15,928 nucleotides of DNA from CAYVBN01 sp964538565 (lineage in GTDB: Bacteria; Pseudomonadota; Alphaproteobacteria; Rhizobiales; Xanthobacteraceae). The notes under the pieces are model-generated. The model made no database searches, was not told the origin of the DNA, and saw nothing but the letters and a program-made list of their open reading frames with translations. Position numbers and translations under genes: made by a program. Below, piece after piece: positions 7,748-14,179 of this stretch (position 1 is its first letter; each line of letters opens with the position of its first letter). The stretch covers positions 1 to 15,928 of the forward strand of contig CAZIGW010000311.1 in assembly GCA_964538565.1 (NCBI GenBank), given 5' to 3'.

Positions 7748-9150
7748 TCGCCGGGTTCGGTCGGCGCCGGAACGCGATCGGCCAGCACCGCGCCGGCATG
7801 CGGCGACAGCGTGGCAAACACCAGCGCCGAGGTCGCCGAGAGCGCGGCAATGAGCAGGAAGGCGGGCGGGAAGTCAGCGGCGGTGATTCCGGGCTGGCCA
7901 CTGAAATAAACCGTCGTCTGCACCGCCGCCGCGCCGACCGCCACGCCGGCCGAAAGCGAGAGTTGTTGCGCGACGCTGACGAGCGAGGTCGCTCGGCTCA
8001 TGCGCTGCGGCTCGATCTCCGCATACGCGATGGTGTTGACGCTGGTGAACTGCAGCGAGCGGAAGAACCCGCCGACGAGCAGGACCGCGATCATCACGCT
8101 GAATGAAATTCCGGGCTTGAAGGTCGCGCAGGCGGCAAGAAAGCCGGCGCTGACCAGCGCGTTGAGCATCAGGACCGAGCGGAAGCCGAACCGCCTGAGG
8201 ATCGCGGCGACCGACGTCTTCATCATCATCGAGCCGAGCGCCGACACGAACGTGATCAGGCCGGACTGGAACGGCGTCAGCTTGAAACCGAGCTGCAGCA
8301 GCAGCGGCAGCAGGAACGGCAGGGCGCCGATGCCGAGCCTGAACACGAAGCCGCCGAAGACGCCGGCCCGGAACGTCGGCACGTTGAACAATGAGAGGTC
8401 GAGGATCGGCGCGGCGGCGTTGCGGGCGTGCATCACGTAGGCGATGGCGCAGACGGCGCCGCTGCCGATGAGTGTGGCCACCACGCTCCACGGCAGAAAA
8501 TCGAGACCGGCAACCGAGAGGCCGAACATGAGGCCGGCGGCGCCGAGGCCGGCGAGCACCATGCCGACGGTGTCGAAAGGCGGCTGCGCTTCGGCGCGCA
8601 CGTCGTCGATGTAGCGGGTGACCAGAAAGATGCCGAGCAGCCCGATCGGCACGTTGATCAGGAAGATCCAGTGCCAGGTCGCGTAGGTGGTGATGAAGCC
8701 GCCAAGCGGCGGCCCGAGAACCGGCCCGATCAGCGCCGGCATCGTCACCCAGGCCATGGCGGCGACGAGCTCGCGTTTGGCCACCGTGCGCACCAGCACG
8801 AGACGTCCGACCGGCGACATCATCGCCCCGCCCATGCCTTGAATGATGCGCGCGGCCACGAATGTCGTGAGCGAGCCGGACATGGCGCAGCCGACCGATC
8901 CCAGCACGAACACGCCGATGGCGGCCCGGAACACCGTGCGCGGCCCGAAGCGATCGGCCGTCCACCCGCTCGCCGGGATGAAGACGGCCAGCGACAGCAG
9001 ATAGGAGGTGACGGCGAGCTTGAGCGCGAGCGGGTCGGTATGCAGATCGTTGGCGATCGCCGGCAGCGACGTCGCGATGACGGTCGAATCGAGGTTCTCC
9101 ATGAACAGGGAGACCGCAACGATCAGCGGAACGAGGCGGTCACGGGACAT
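7732..9150 (-). CDS. DHA2-type MFS drug exporter
   Basis: The 472-residue protein has 13-14 hydrophobic segments. It carries the DHA2 hallmark in helix 1, NLDSTVIATSLPAI (19-32); motif A, GWTADRFGPRTVF (62-74); and the antiporter motif C, GPVLGPPLGG (142-151). Members of the EmrB/QacA group export hydrophobic drugs or metabolites in exchange for protons across the inner membrane; the substrate is not predictable here. No EmrA-like membrane fusion partner is adjacent. The ATG at 9150 gives the standard N-terminus (MSRDRLVPLIVAVSLFMENL) but has no Shine-Dalgarno sequence. The frame stays open upstream, and an in-frame ATG at 9333 lies in the palindrome, but the added 61 residues look non-coding. 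The gene converges on rlmE with a 16-base overlap. Confidence 0.9.
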   Translation of the reverse strand: MSRDRLVPLIVAVSLFMENLDSTVIATSLPAIANDLHTDPLALKLAVTSYLLSLAVFIPASGWTADRFGPRTVFRAAIGVFVLGSVGCAMSGSLTTFVAARIIQGMGGAMMSPVGRLVLVRTVAKRELVAAMAWVTMPALIGPVLGPPLGGFITTYATWHWIFLINVPIGLLGIFLVTRYIDDVRAEAQPPFDTVGMVLAGLGAAGLMFGLSVAGLDFLPWSVVATLIGSGAVCAIAYVMHARNAAAPILDLSLFNVPTFRAGVFGGFVFRLGIGALPFLLPLLLQLGFKLTPFQSGLITFVSALGSMMMKTSVAAILRRFGFRSVLMLNALVSAGFLAACATFKPGISFSVMIAVLLVGGFFRSLQFTSVNTIAYAEIEPQRMSRATSLVSVAQQLSLSAGVAVGAAAVQTTVYFSGQPGITAADFPPAFLLIAALSATSALVFATLSPHAGAVLADRVPAPTEPGDQRVG

Positions 9151-9312
9151 CGGGCAGGCTGGGTTGCGGAGGGGCAGGGAACTTGGGCATGAATTGAAGG
9201 ACCGGTCGGCGGCTGAGGCGGGCTGAATGCTTTCCTCGCTGGGCGGGACAGACTGTATTGGCTTCCCGATATAGTGGGCAGCCGTCGAAGAAGCTAGCAT
9301 TCGGGGGGCAGG

Positions 9313-9334
9313 CATGATGCGCGCGCGCATCATG
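9313..9334. promoter_or_regulatory. Perfect 22-bp palindrome over a start codon (possible operator)
   Basis: CATGATGCGCG at 9313-9323 is followed immediately by its exact reverse complement at 9324-9334. It contains the ATG at 9314 of the small secreted ORF, lies about 160 bases upstream of the divergent MFS gene start, and encodes MMRARIM on both strands. A TATAGT (9270-9275) resembling a -10 element lies 38 bases upstream. A dimeric repressor site shared by divergent genes is one reading; no regulator gene is nearby. Confidence 0.5.
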
Positions 9335-9563
9335 ACGTCCGCGGTCGCGATCGCGGCGACCACGATCGCGGGTTCGGCCTCGGCATTCGCATTCGGGGCG
9401 CTCGCGGTCGATACCCCGGCGGCGCACGAGGGGTACGAGGGCCTCATCGCGTCCGAAGGCATCCCGGCGGACACCGTGATCGAGCAGTTGCTACGACCAG
9501 ATTCTCGAGGAAGTACACGCTCGCACCGCTGCGCCGAAGCGCGAACCGCCCACACGCCGCTAA
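9314..9563 (+). pseudogene. Small secreted-protein gene, apparently split by a +1 frameshift
   Basis: From ATG 9314 (a GGGGGG run lies about six bases upstream) the product starts with a signal-peptide-like sequence, MMRARIMTSAVAIAATTIAG, then SASA and a mature start near FAFGALAVD, and reads plausibly to TVIEQ (codon 58, ending at 9487). Beyond this the same frame becomes arginine/serine-rich and runs antisense through the next gene, as GC-rich non-coding frames do. Skipping the T at 9488 moves to a frame reading CYDQILEEVHARTAAPKR and ending at TAA 9561-9563, for an 82-residue protein whose stop would overlap the convergent neighbour's stop. That frame is closed upstream by TGA at 9477-9479, so it is not an independent gene. 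This could be a decayed gene, a sequencing error or recoding. I do not recognise the family. Confidence 0.4.
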
Positions 9564-9979
9564 TTCGCACCGGTCGCGCCAAGCGGGCGCAGCGTGACGG
9601 CGAACGCGGTGCCATCCGGCTCGACGCGCAGGAAGTACTGGTCGCCCTCGCGCAGGACCACGAGGCAGAAGCGCTCCCCGTGCGGATCGCCCGCCGCCGG
9701 TTCGATGCAGATCTTTCCATCCGCGACGACATAGCGACCGAACAGCGAAGCGATATCCTGCTGGCGATGGAAGCTGCCGTCGGCGCGGAACTCGTAGGCG
9801 CCGAAGCCGACCGGCAGCGGCGCGGCCGGAACCGCCGCCCGGCCGACGAAATGCGCCCGGATCTCCGCGTCCGCCACCGGCGTCTCGGCGCGCACGGCGC
9901 CCGGTGCAAGCAGGGCGAGCGCGCCCAGGACGGCGGCGCGGCATACGCGGGAACGCCCGGAAGGCTCGTTGTGTCGCAT
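9560..9979 (-). CDS. Small periplasmic protein of unknown function
   Basis: The 139-residue product has a signal peptide with a basic N-region, the hydrophobic core AAVLGALALLAPG (15-27) and a likely cleavage site AVRA|ETP after residue 31. The mature part of about 108 residues looks beta-rich (YEFRADGSFHRQQD, GRYVVADGKICIEP, CLVVLREGDQYFLRVEPDGT). It has two cysteines, Cys91 and Cys105, that could form a disulfide in the periplasm. The pattern suggests a small beta-sandwich or lipocalin-like fold, but I cannot name the family. GGAG (complement of 9986-9989) lies six bases before the ATG at 9979, supporting the start. The gene is divergent from guaB, about 210 bases away. Confidence 0.75.
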   Translation of the reverse strand: MRHNEPSGRSRVCRAAVLGALALLAPGAVRAETPVADAEIRAHFVGRAAVPAAPLPVGFGAYEFRADGSFHRQQDIASLFGRYVVADGKICIEPAAGDPHGERFCLVVLREGDQYFLRVEPDGTAFAVTLRPLGATGAN

Positions 9980-10130
9980 GGCGTGCTCCGTCGATCTCGT
10001 GGCGGTCGGCCCGCACGCTCGTCGTCCGGCCCCGCCGTTCCTACCTAATCAGAAAGGCTAGGATTCAGCCGGCACCCGTGCTATCGACCGGCGCCAACTC
10101 CGCACAGGGGCCCCGAGTCGCAAGATCCGG

Positions 10131-10150
10131 CCGTTTTGACCGGAAAACGG
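10131..10150 (+). promoter_or_regulatory. Inverted repeat in the guaB leader
   Basis: CCGTTTT (10131-10137) and AAAACGG (10144-10150) form a 7-bp stem with a six-base GACCGG loop, ending 42 bases before the guaB ATG. It may be a leader hairpin or an operator. It does not match the conserved core of the guanine-sensing purine riboswitch. Confidence 0.4.
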
Positions 10151-10192
10151 GCAGTGCAATGGCCCGGTCCCCCGGCGGTCGAGGAGTTTGGC

Positions 10193-11686
10193 ATGGCCAC
10201 AAGATCCAATGGTAGCCCGCCCGAAGCGCTCACGTTCGACGACGTCCTGTTGAGGCCCGGCCTCTCGGATGTGCTGCCGTCCGAGGCCGATATTCGCAGC
10301 CGCATCACGCGCGAGATCCCGCTCAACATCCCGATCGTCGCCTCGGCGATGGACACGGTCACGGAGGTCGCCATGGCGATCGCCATGGCGCAGGCGGGCG
10401 GCCTCGGCGTCATCCACCGCAATCTCGATCCCGAGGACCAGGCCGCGCAGGTGCGCCAGGTGAAGAAATTCGAATCCGGCATGGTGGTGAACCCGCTCAC
10501 CATCCGTCCGGACGCGTCGCTCGCCGACGCGCTCACCCTGATGAAGGAGAACGGCATCTCCGGCATTCCGGTGGTCGAGGGCGGCAGCGCGACGACGCCC
10601 GGAAAGCTCGTCGGCATCCTCACCAATCGCGACGTGCGCTTCGCCACCGATCCGCGCCAGGCGGTCTCCGAATTGATGACCAAGGAGAACCTCGTCACCG
10701 TGCGCGAGGGCGTCGGCCAGGAGGAGGCGAAGCGCCTCCTGCATCAGCACCGCATCGAGAAGCTGCTGGTCGTCGACGCCCAATATCGCTGCGTCGGACT
10801 GATCACCGTAAAGGACATCGAGAAGGCGGTTGCCAATCCCAACGCGTGCAAGGACGAGCAGGGCCGTCTGCGGGTGGCGGCGGCGACCACGGTCGGACCG
10901 GCGGGATTCGATCGCTCCGAACGGCTGATCGGCGCGGGCGTCGATCTCCTCGTCGTCGACACCGCGCACGGCCACTCGCGCCGCGTGCTCGAGGCGGTCG
11001 ATCGCATCAAGCGGCTGTCCAACAAGGTGCAGGTCGTCGCCGGCAACATCGCCACCGCCGACGGCGCCAAGGCGCTGATCGACGCGGGCGCCGACGCCGT
11101 GAAGGTCGGCATCGGTCCGGGCTCGATCTGTACCACCCGCATCGTCGCCGGCGTTGGCGTGCCGCAGCTCACCGCCATCATGGACGCGGTCGACGTGGCG
11201 CGCAAATCCGACACCTGCGTGATCGCGGACGGAGGCATCAAATATTCGGGCGATCTCGCCAAGGCGATCGCCGCCGGCGCCGATTGCGCCATGGTCGGCT
11301 CGCTGCTCGCCGGCACCGACGAGACGCCGGGCGAGGTCTTTCTCTACCAGGGCCGCTCCTACAAGACCTACCGCGGCATGGGTTCGGTCGGCGCGATGGC
11401 GCGCGGCTCGGCCGACCGCTACTTCCAGCAGGACATCAAGGACACGCTCAAGCTCGTGCCGGAAGGCGTCGAGGGCCAGGTGCCCTACAAGGGGCCGGTG
11501 TCGACCGTGCTGCACCAGCTCGCGGGCGGCCTGCGCGCCGCGATGGGCTACGTCGGGGCGCAGACGGTCGCGGACTTCCACGCCAAGGCCGAGTTCGTGC
11601 GCATCTCCGGCGCCGGCCTGCGCGAGAGCCATGTGCACGACGTGACGATCACGCGCGAAAGTCCCAACTATCCGAGCCGCACCTGA
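10193..11686 (+). CDS. guaB: Inosine-5'-monophosphate dehydrogenase
   Basis: GuaB oxidises IMP to XMP with NAD+, the first committed and rate-limiting step of GMP synthesis. The 497-residue protein has the usual layout: N-terminal barrel segment with LTFDDVLLRPG (13-23) and ASAMDTVTE (50-58); paired CBS domains at about 95-212 (GISGIPVVEGG, IEKLLVVDAQ), which in bacterial enzymes bind adenine/guanine nucleotides; the catalytic loop GIGPGSICTTRIVAG (306-320) with nucleophile Cys313; IADGGIKYSGD (344-354); and the flap YRGMGSVGAMARG (393-405). GAGGAG at 10181-10186, six bases upstream, fixes the ATG at 10193; an in-frame ATG at 10136 would put the leader hairpin inside the gene and add no conserved sequence. 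guaA, the next enzyme, lies about 2.5 kb downstream on the same strand. Confidence 0.98.
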   Translation: MATRSNGSPPEALTFDDVLLRPGLSDVLPSEADIRSRITREIPLNIPIVASAMDTVTEVAMAIAMAQAGGLGVIHRNLDPEDQAAQVRQVKKFESGMVVNPLTIRPDASLADALTLMKENGISGIPVVEGGSATTPGKLVGILTNRDVRFATDPRQAVSELMTKENLVTVREGVGQEEAKRLLHQHRIEKLLVVDAQYRCVGLITVKDIEKAVANPNACKDEQGRLRVAAATTVGPAGFDRSERLIGAGVDLLVVDTAHGHSRRVLEAVDRIKRLSNKVQVVAGNIATADGAKALIDAGADAVKVGIGPGSICTTRIVAGVGVPQLTAIMDAVDVARKSDTCVIADGGIKYSGDLAKAIAAGADCAMVGSLLAGTDETPGEVFLYQGRSYKTYRGMGSVGAMARGSADRYFQQDIKDTLKLVPEGVEGQVPYKGPVSTVLHQLAGGLRAAMGYVGAQTVADFHAKAEFVRISGAGLRESHVHDVTITRESPNYPSRT

Positions 11687-11726
11687 GAGGCGCCGATGTC
11701 CCGCAGTGACGCCCTGTTGAGCCACG

Positions 11727-11870
11727 TGTAGGGCGGGTTCGCCGATCCGCCTCCCTGTGTGCCTGGGCGGGTTCAGGTCCGCTGCGGCGCAAGGGCGGAG
11801 GCGCAGCCCGCCGTATCCTCCGCCACGAAACAACGATGACACGGCGGACTGCGCCTGGGCCATCCCGCCC
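11727..11870. repeat. Palindromic intergenic repeat region between guaB and the MAPEG gene
   Basis: The strongest element is a 16-bp inverted repeat with one mismatch: AGGCGCAGCCCGCCGT at 11799-11814 against ACGGCGGACTGCGCCT at 11841-11856, with a 26-base loop. An overlapping alternative pairs GCTGCG (11781-11786) with CGCAGC (11802-11807). GGGCGGGTTC occurs twice, beginning near 11730 and at 11765. The style resembles the GGCGGGTT.../...AACCCGCC palindromic repeats common between genes in Bradyrhizobium-like genomes, although this copy is diverged. Confidence 0.6.
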
Positions 11871-11899
11871 GGCGCACTCAGCCGAAGGAGATTGGGCCG

Positions 11900-12325
11900 A
11901 TGTCCGTCGCTGCCGTCCTCTTGCCGTTGTTCGTCGAGGTCGCGCTCACCTTCGGCCTGTGGTTCTGGATGGGTTTCTACCGCGCCACGTTGATCAGGAG
12001 CGGCAAGGTTCGTCCCGCCGACGTCGCCTTGCGCGAACCGAACTGGCCGCCGCACGTCCTGAAGGTCAGCAACGCCGCGCACAACCAGGTCGAAACCCCG
12101 CTGCTGTTCTACGTGCTGACCATCCTGGCGCTCGTCACCCGGCACGCCGACGTCGTGTTCGTGGTGCTGGCCTGGATCTACGTCGCCGTCCGTCTGCTGC
12201 ATGCCTATATTCACGTCACCAGCAACCGCGTGTCGCAGCGCGGCCCGGTGTTCGGCGTATCGTTGTCGGTTCTGTTCATCATGTGGATCATTTTCGCCGT
12301 CCGCATCCTCACCGGCTCCGCATGA
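11900..12325 (+). CDS. MAPEG family membrane protein
   Basis: This 141-residue four-helix membrane protein has hydrophobic segments at about 5-27, 66-81, 84-105 and 116-137. The MAPEG signature is present as SNAAHNQVETPLLFYVLT (57-74), with the conserved Asn-x-x-Glu-x-Pro pattern, and HAYIHVTSNRVSQR (101-114). Eukaryotic members are glutathione-dependent microsomal enzymes; the many bacterial ones mostly lack a known activity, so glutathione conjugation or peroxide reduction is only a family-level guess. AAGGAG at 11885-11890 precedes the ATG by nine bases. It overlaps the following methyltransferase gene by ATGA, so the two form an operon. Confidence 0.92.
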   Translation: MSVAAVLLPLFVEVALTFGLWFWMGFYRATLIRSGKVRPADVALREPNWPPHVLKVSNAAHNQVETPLLFYVLTILALVTRHADVVFVVLAWIYVAVRLLHAYIHVTSNRVSQRGPVFGVSLSVLFIMWIIFAVRILTGSA

Positions 12326-13644
12326 CGCCGGGGGCCAGGATTGCCGCCGCCATCGAGGTGCTGGCCGACATCGAGGCGCGGCGCCGGCCGGCGGTCGAGG
12401 CGCTCAAGGAATGGGGCTTCGCCCATCGCTTCGCCGGCTCGGGCGACCGGGCGGCGATCGCCGGGCTCGTCTACGACACGCTGCGGCGCAAGGCCTCGGC
12501 CGCCTACCTGATGGGCGAGGCGACGCCGCGCGCGCTCGCGCTCGGCATGCTCAAGCTCGAGCGCGGTCTCGACCTCGCCGCCGTCGCCGCCCTGTTCGAC
12601 GGCGCGCGCTTTTCGCCCGCGCCGCTCGGCGAGGCGGAGCGCGCGGCGCTCGCGGCCGGCACGCTCGACGGCGCGCCGCCGCATGTCGTCGGCGACTATC
12701 CCGAATGGCTCGACGACCATCTGGCGCGCGTCTTCGGCGACGAGCGCGGCGAGGAGGGGGCGGCGCTCGCCCGCCGCGCGCCGCTTGATCTGCGCGTCAA
12801 CACGCTCAAAGGCGAGCGCGAGAAGGCCGCGGCCGCGCTTTCGCACCTCGGCGCGGCGCCTACGCGCTGGTCGCCGGTCGGGTTGCGCATCCTGCTGCCG
12901 GCCGACGCCCGGAGCCCGGCGGTGCACGCCGAGCCCGCGTTCCTCAAGGGCCTCGTCGAGATCCAGGATGAGGGCTCGCAGCTTGCCGCGCTGATGAGCG
13001 GCGCGAGACCTGGAGAGCAGGTGATCGACCTGTGCGCCGGCGGCGGCGGCAAGACGCTGGCGCTTGCCGCCCAGATGGAGAACCGCGGGCAGATCTATGC
13101 GACCGACAGCGACAAGCGGCGGCTCGCGCCGATCCACGAGCGGCTCGAACGCGCCGGCGTCCGCAACGTCCAGGTGCGCACGCCGGCGGGCGCGGCCGAC
13201 CCGCTCGCCGACCGCGCCGGCCATGCCGATCTGGTGCTGATCGACGCGCCGTGCACCGGCACCGGCACCTGGCGGCGCAATCCCGACGCCAAGTGGCGCG
13301 TGCGGCCGGGGGCGCTTGCCGAACGCATCAGGGAGCAGGATGCGGTGCTCGACCGGGCGGCCGGCCTCACCAGGCCCGGCGGGCGCATCGTCTACGTCAC
13401 CTGCTCGGTGCTGGCGGAGGAGAACGCCGACCGGCTGCGCGCCTTCGTGGCCCGCCATCCGGATTTCGCGCTCGTGCCGCCCGCCGAGGTGACCGAGGCC
13501 CTGGGCGAGCGCGCCACGGTCTTTCGCCGCGCGGTCAGGCTGTCCGAGGAGGGTCTTCAGATGACGCCGCGGCTCACCGACACGGACGGATTCTTCGTCT
13601 CGGCCGTGAGGCGAACGGCCTGTAGCGCTCAGGCGAAGACGTAG
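12322..13644 (+). CDS. RsmB/NOP-family RNA (cytosine-C5)-methyltransferase
   Basis: RsmB methylates C967 of 16S rRNA (E. coli numbering), and this 440-residue protein belongs to that NOL1/NOP2/Sun family. An N-terminal helical region (about 1-150) corresponds to the NusB-like RNA-binding domain but is weakly conserved. The Rossmann domain has the SAM motif VIDLCAGGGGKTLALAA (234-250), motif IV DAPCTGTGTWRRNPDAKWR (308-326) with Cys311, and motif VI YVTCSVLAEEN (358-368) with Cys361. In this family the motif VI cysteine attacks C6 of the base and the motif IV cysteine releases the product. The start overlaps the MAPEG stop (ATGA) with no Shine-Dalgarno sequence, consistent with translational coupling. 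The 3' end overlaps a convergent gene by 16 bases. Alphaproteobacteria often encode two paralogues, so the exact rRNA site is uncertain. Confidence 0.93.
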   Translation: MTPGARIAAAIEVLADIEARRRPAVEALKEWGFAHRFAGSGDRAAIAGLVYDTLRRKASAAYLMGEATPRALALGMLKLERGLDLAAVAALFDGARFSPAPLGEAERAALAAGTLDGAPPHVVGDYPEWLDDHLARVFGDERGEEGAALARRAPLDLRVNTLKGEREKAAAALSHLGAAPTRWSPVGLRILLPADARSPAVHAEPAFLKGLVEIQDEGSQLAALMSGARPGEQVIDLCAGGGGKTLALAAQMENRGQIYATDSDKRRLAPIHERLERAGVRNVQVRTPAGAADPLADRAGHADLVLIDAPCTGTGTWRRNPDAKWRVRPGALAERIREQDAVLDRAAGLTRPGGRIVYVTCSVLAEENADRLRAFVARHPDFALVPPAEVTEALGERATVFRRAVRLSEEGLQMTPRLTDTDGFFVSAVRRTACSAQAKT

Positions 13645-13886
13645 CCGATCAGGAACATGACGCCCCTGACGAACTGCCAAAGCAGCAGGGCGTTCCAGGA
13701 GATCGTCAGCAGGATGCCGAGGCCGAGGAGGAACATCGGCAGGATGGCGAAGCGTGGCTCCTCGGTGGTCGCCGCCACCGGTTCGCACGCGGGCGGCGTG
13801 AGGCGGACCGGCACCGGAGTGCCGTCGTCCATGCACATCGCCAGGATGCCCGTGTCGCGGTGAAAGTCGCTCGGCCGGATCGTCAT
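13629..13886 (-). CDS. Small membrane protein of unknown function
   Basis: This 85-residue product has a polar N-terminal half (MTIRPSDFHRDTGILAMCMD) and a hydrophobic C-terminal half at about residues 48-84, likely two closely spaced membrane helices (ILPMFLLGLGILLTISW and LLWQFVRGVMFLIGYVF). Short proteins of this layout are seen between RsmB-family and guaA genes in related genomes as far as I recall, but I know no function. ATG at 13886 is favoured over the GTG at 13895; neither has a good Shine-Dalgarno sequence. The stop lies inside the end of the convergent methyltransferase gene. The coherent hydrophobic profile supports coding, but the small size keeps confidence moderate. Confidence 0.65.
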   Translation of the reverse strand: MTIRPSDFHRDTGILAMCMDDGTPVPVRLTPPACEPVAATTEEPRFAILPMFLLGLGILLTISWNALLLWQFVRGVMFLIGYVFA

Positions 13887-14065
13887 GCTGCCCACCCCGT
13901 TGGTGACGGCGATCGGCGCTGGGGGCCTGATCGCGCTGAAGTTCGCTCGACCGGGGCCGCGGGAGGCAATCGTGCTGGCCCGCCCGGGCGCCGGCTCTTG
14001 AAGACGCGGCGGCGGTGCGCCGCATGTCCCTCCGGTTGGTCGGCGGCGGCGGCCGAAAGGTTCAC

Positions 14066-14136
14066 GGGCCGCACCGGTTTCGGGGCCACGCGGCGAGTCG
14101 GCCTGGCTACGGTCTGCGAACCCGGGAAACCGGCCC
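14066..14136 (+). promoter_or_regulatory. Inverted repeat in the guaA leader
   Basis: CCGGTTTC (14074-14081) pairs perfectly with GAAACCGG (14126-14133), flanked by GGGCC (14066-14070) and GGCCC (14132-14136) that could extend the stem past a GCA bulge. The structure ends 43 bases before the guaA ATG. The 44-base loop is long, and the region is very GC-rich, so this is a candidate leader structure only. The rest of 13887-14179 shows no convincing gene. Confidence 0.35.
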
Positions 14137-14179
14137 CCGGGAGTTGCCGCCGCCCCCGGCCTCGCGTAATCGGGTGTCC

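Noticed and set aside
9314..10048. A 244-residue protein from the same start as the small secreted ORF
   Set aside because: After about codon 60 the sequence loses protein-like character and lies antisense to a signal-peptide gene with its own ribosome binding site.
9980..10192. Guanine/purine riboswitch upstream of guaB
   Set aside because: No purine-riboswitch core or three-way junction could be recognised; only a simple short hairpin is seen.
11727..11870. Rho-independent terminator for guaB
   Set aside because: The inverted repeats are strong, but neither strand shows a following U tract; better described as a palindromic repeat.
10058..12214. 718-codon minus-strand open frame opposite guaB and the MAPEG gene
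   Set aside because: The translation is low-complexity (Arg/His/Asp/Gly) and runs through several genes and spacers; guaB on the plus strand has every catalytic motif.
13885..14001. 38-codon ORF (MLPTPLVTAIGAGG...) in the spacer before guaA
   Set aside because: No ribosome binding site, it starts inside the first codons of the opposite-strand gene, and it has no recognisable features; too short to support.
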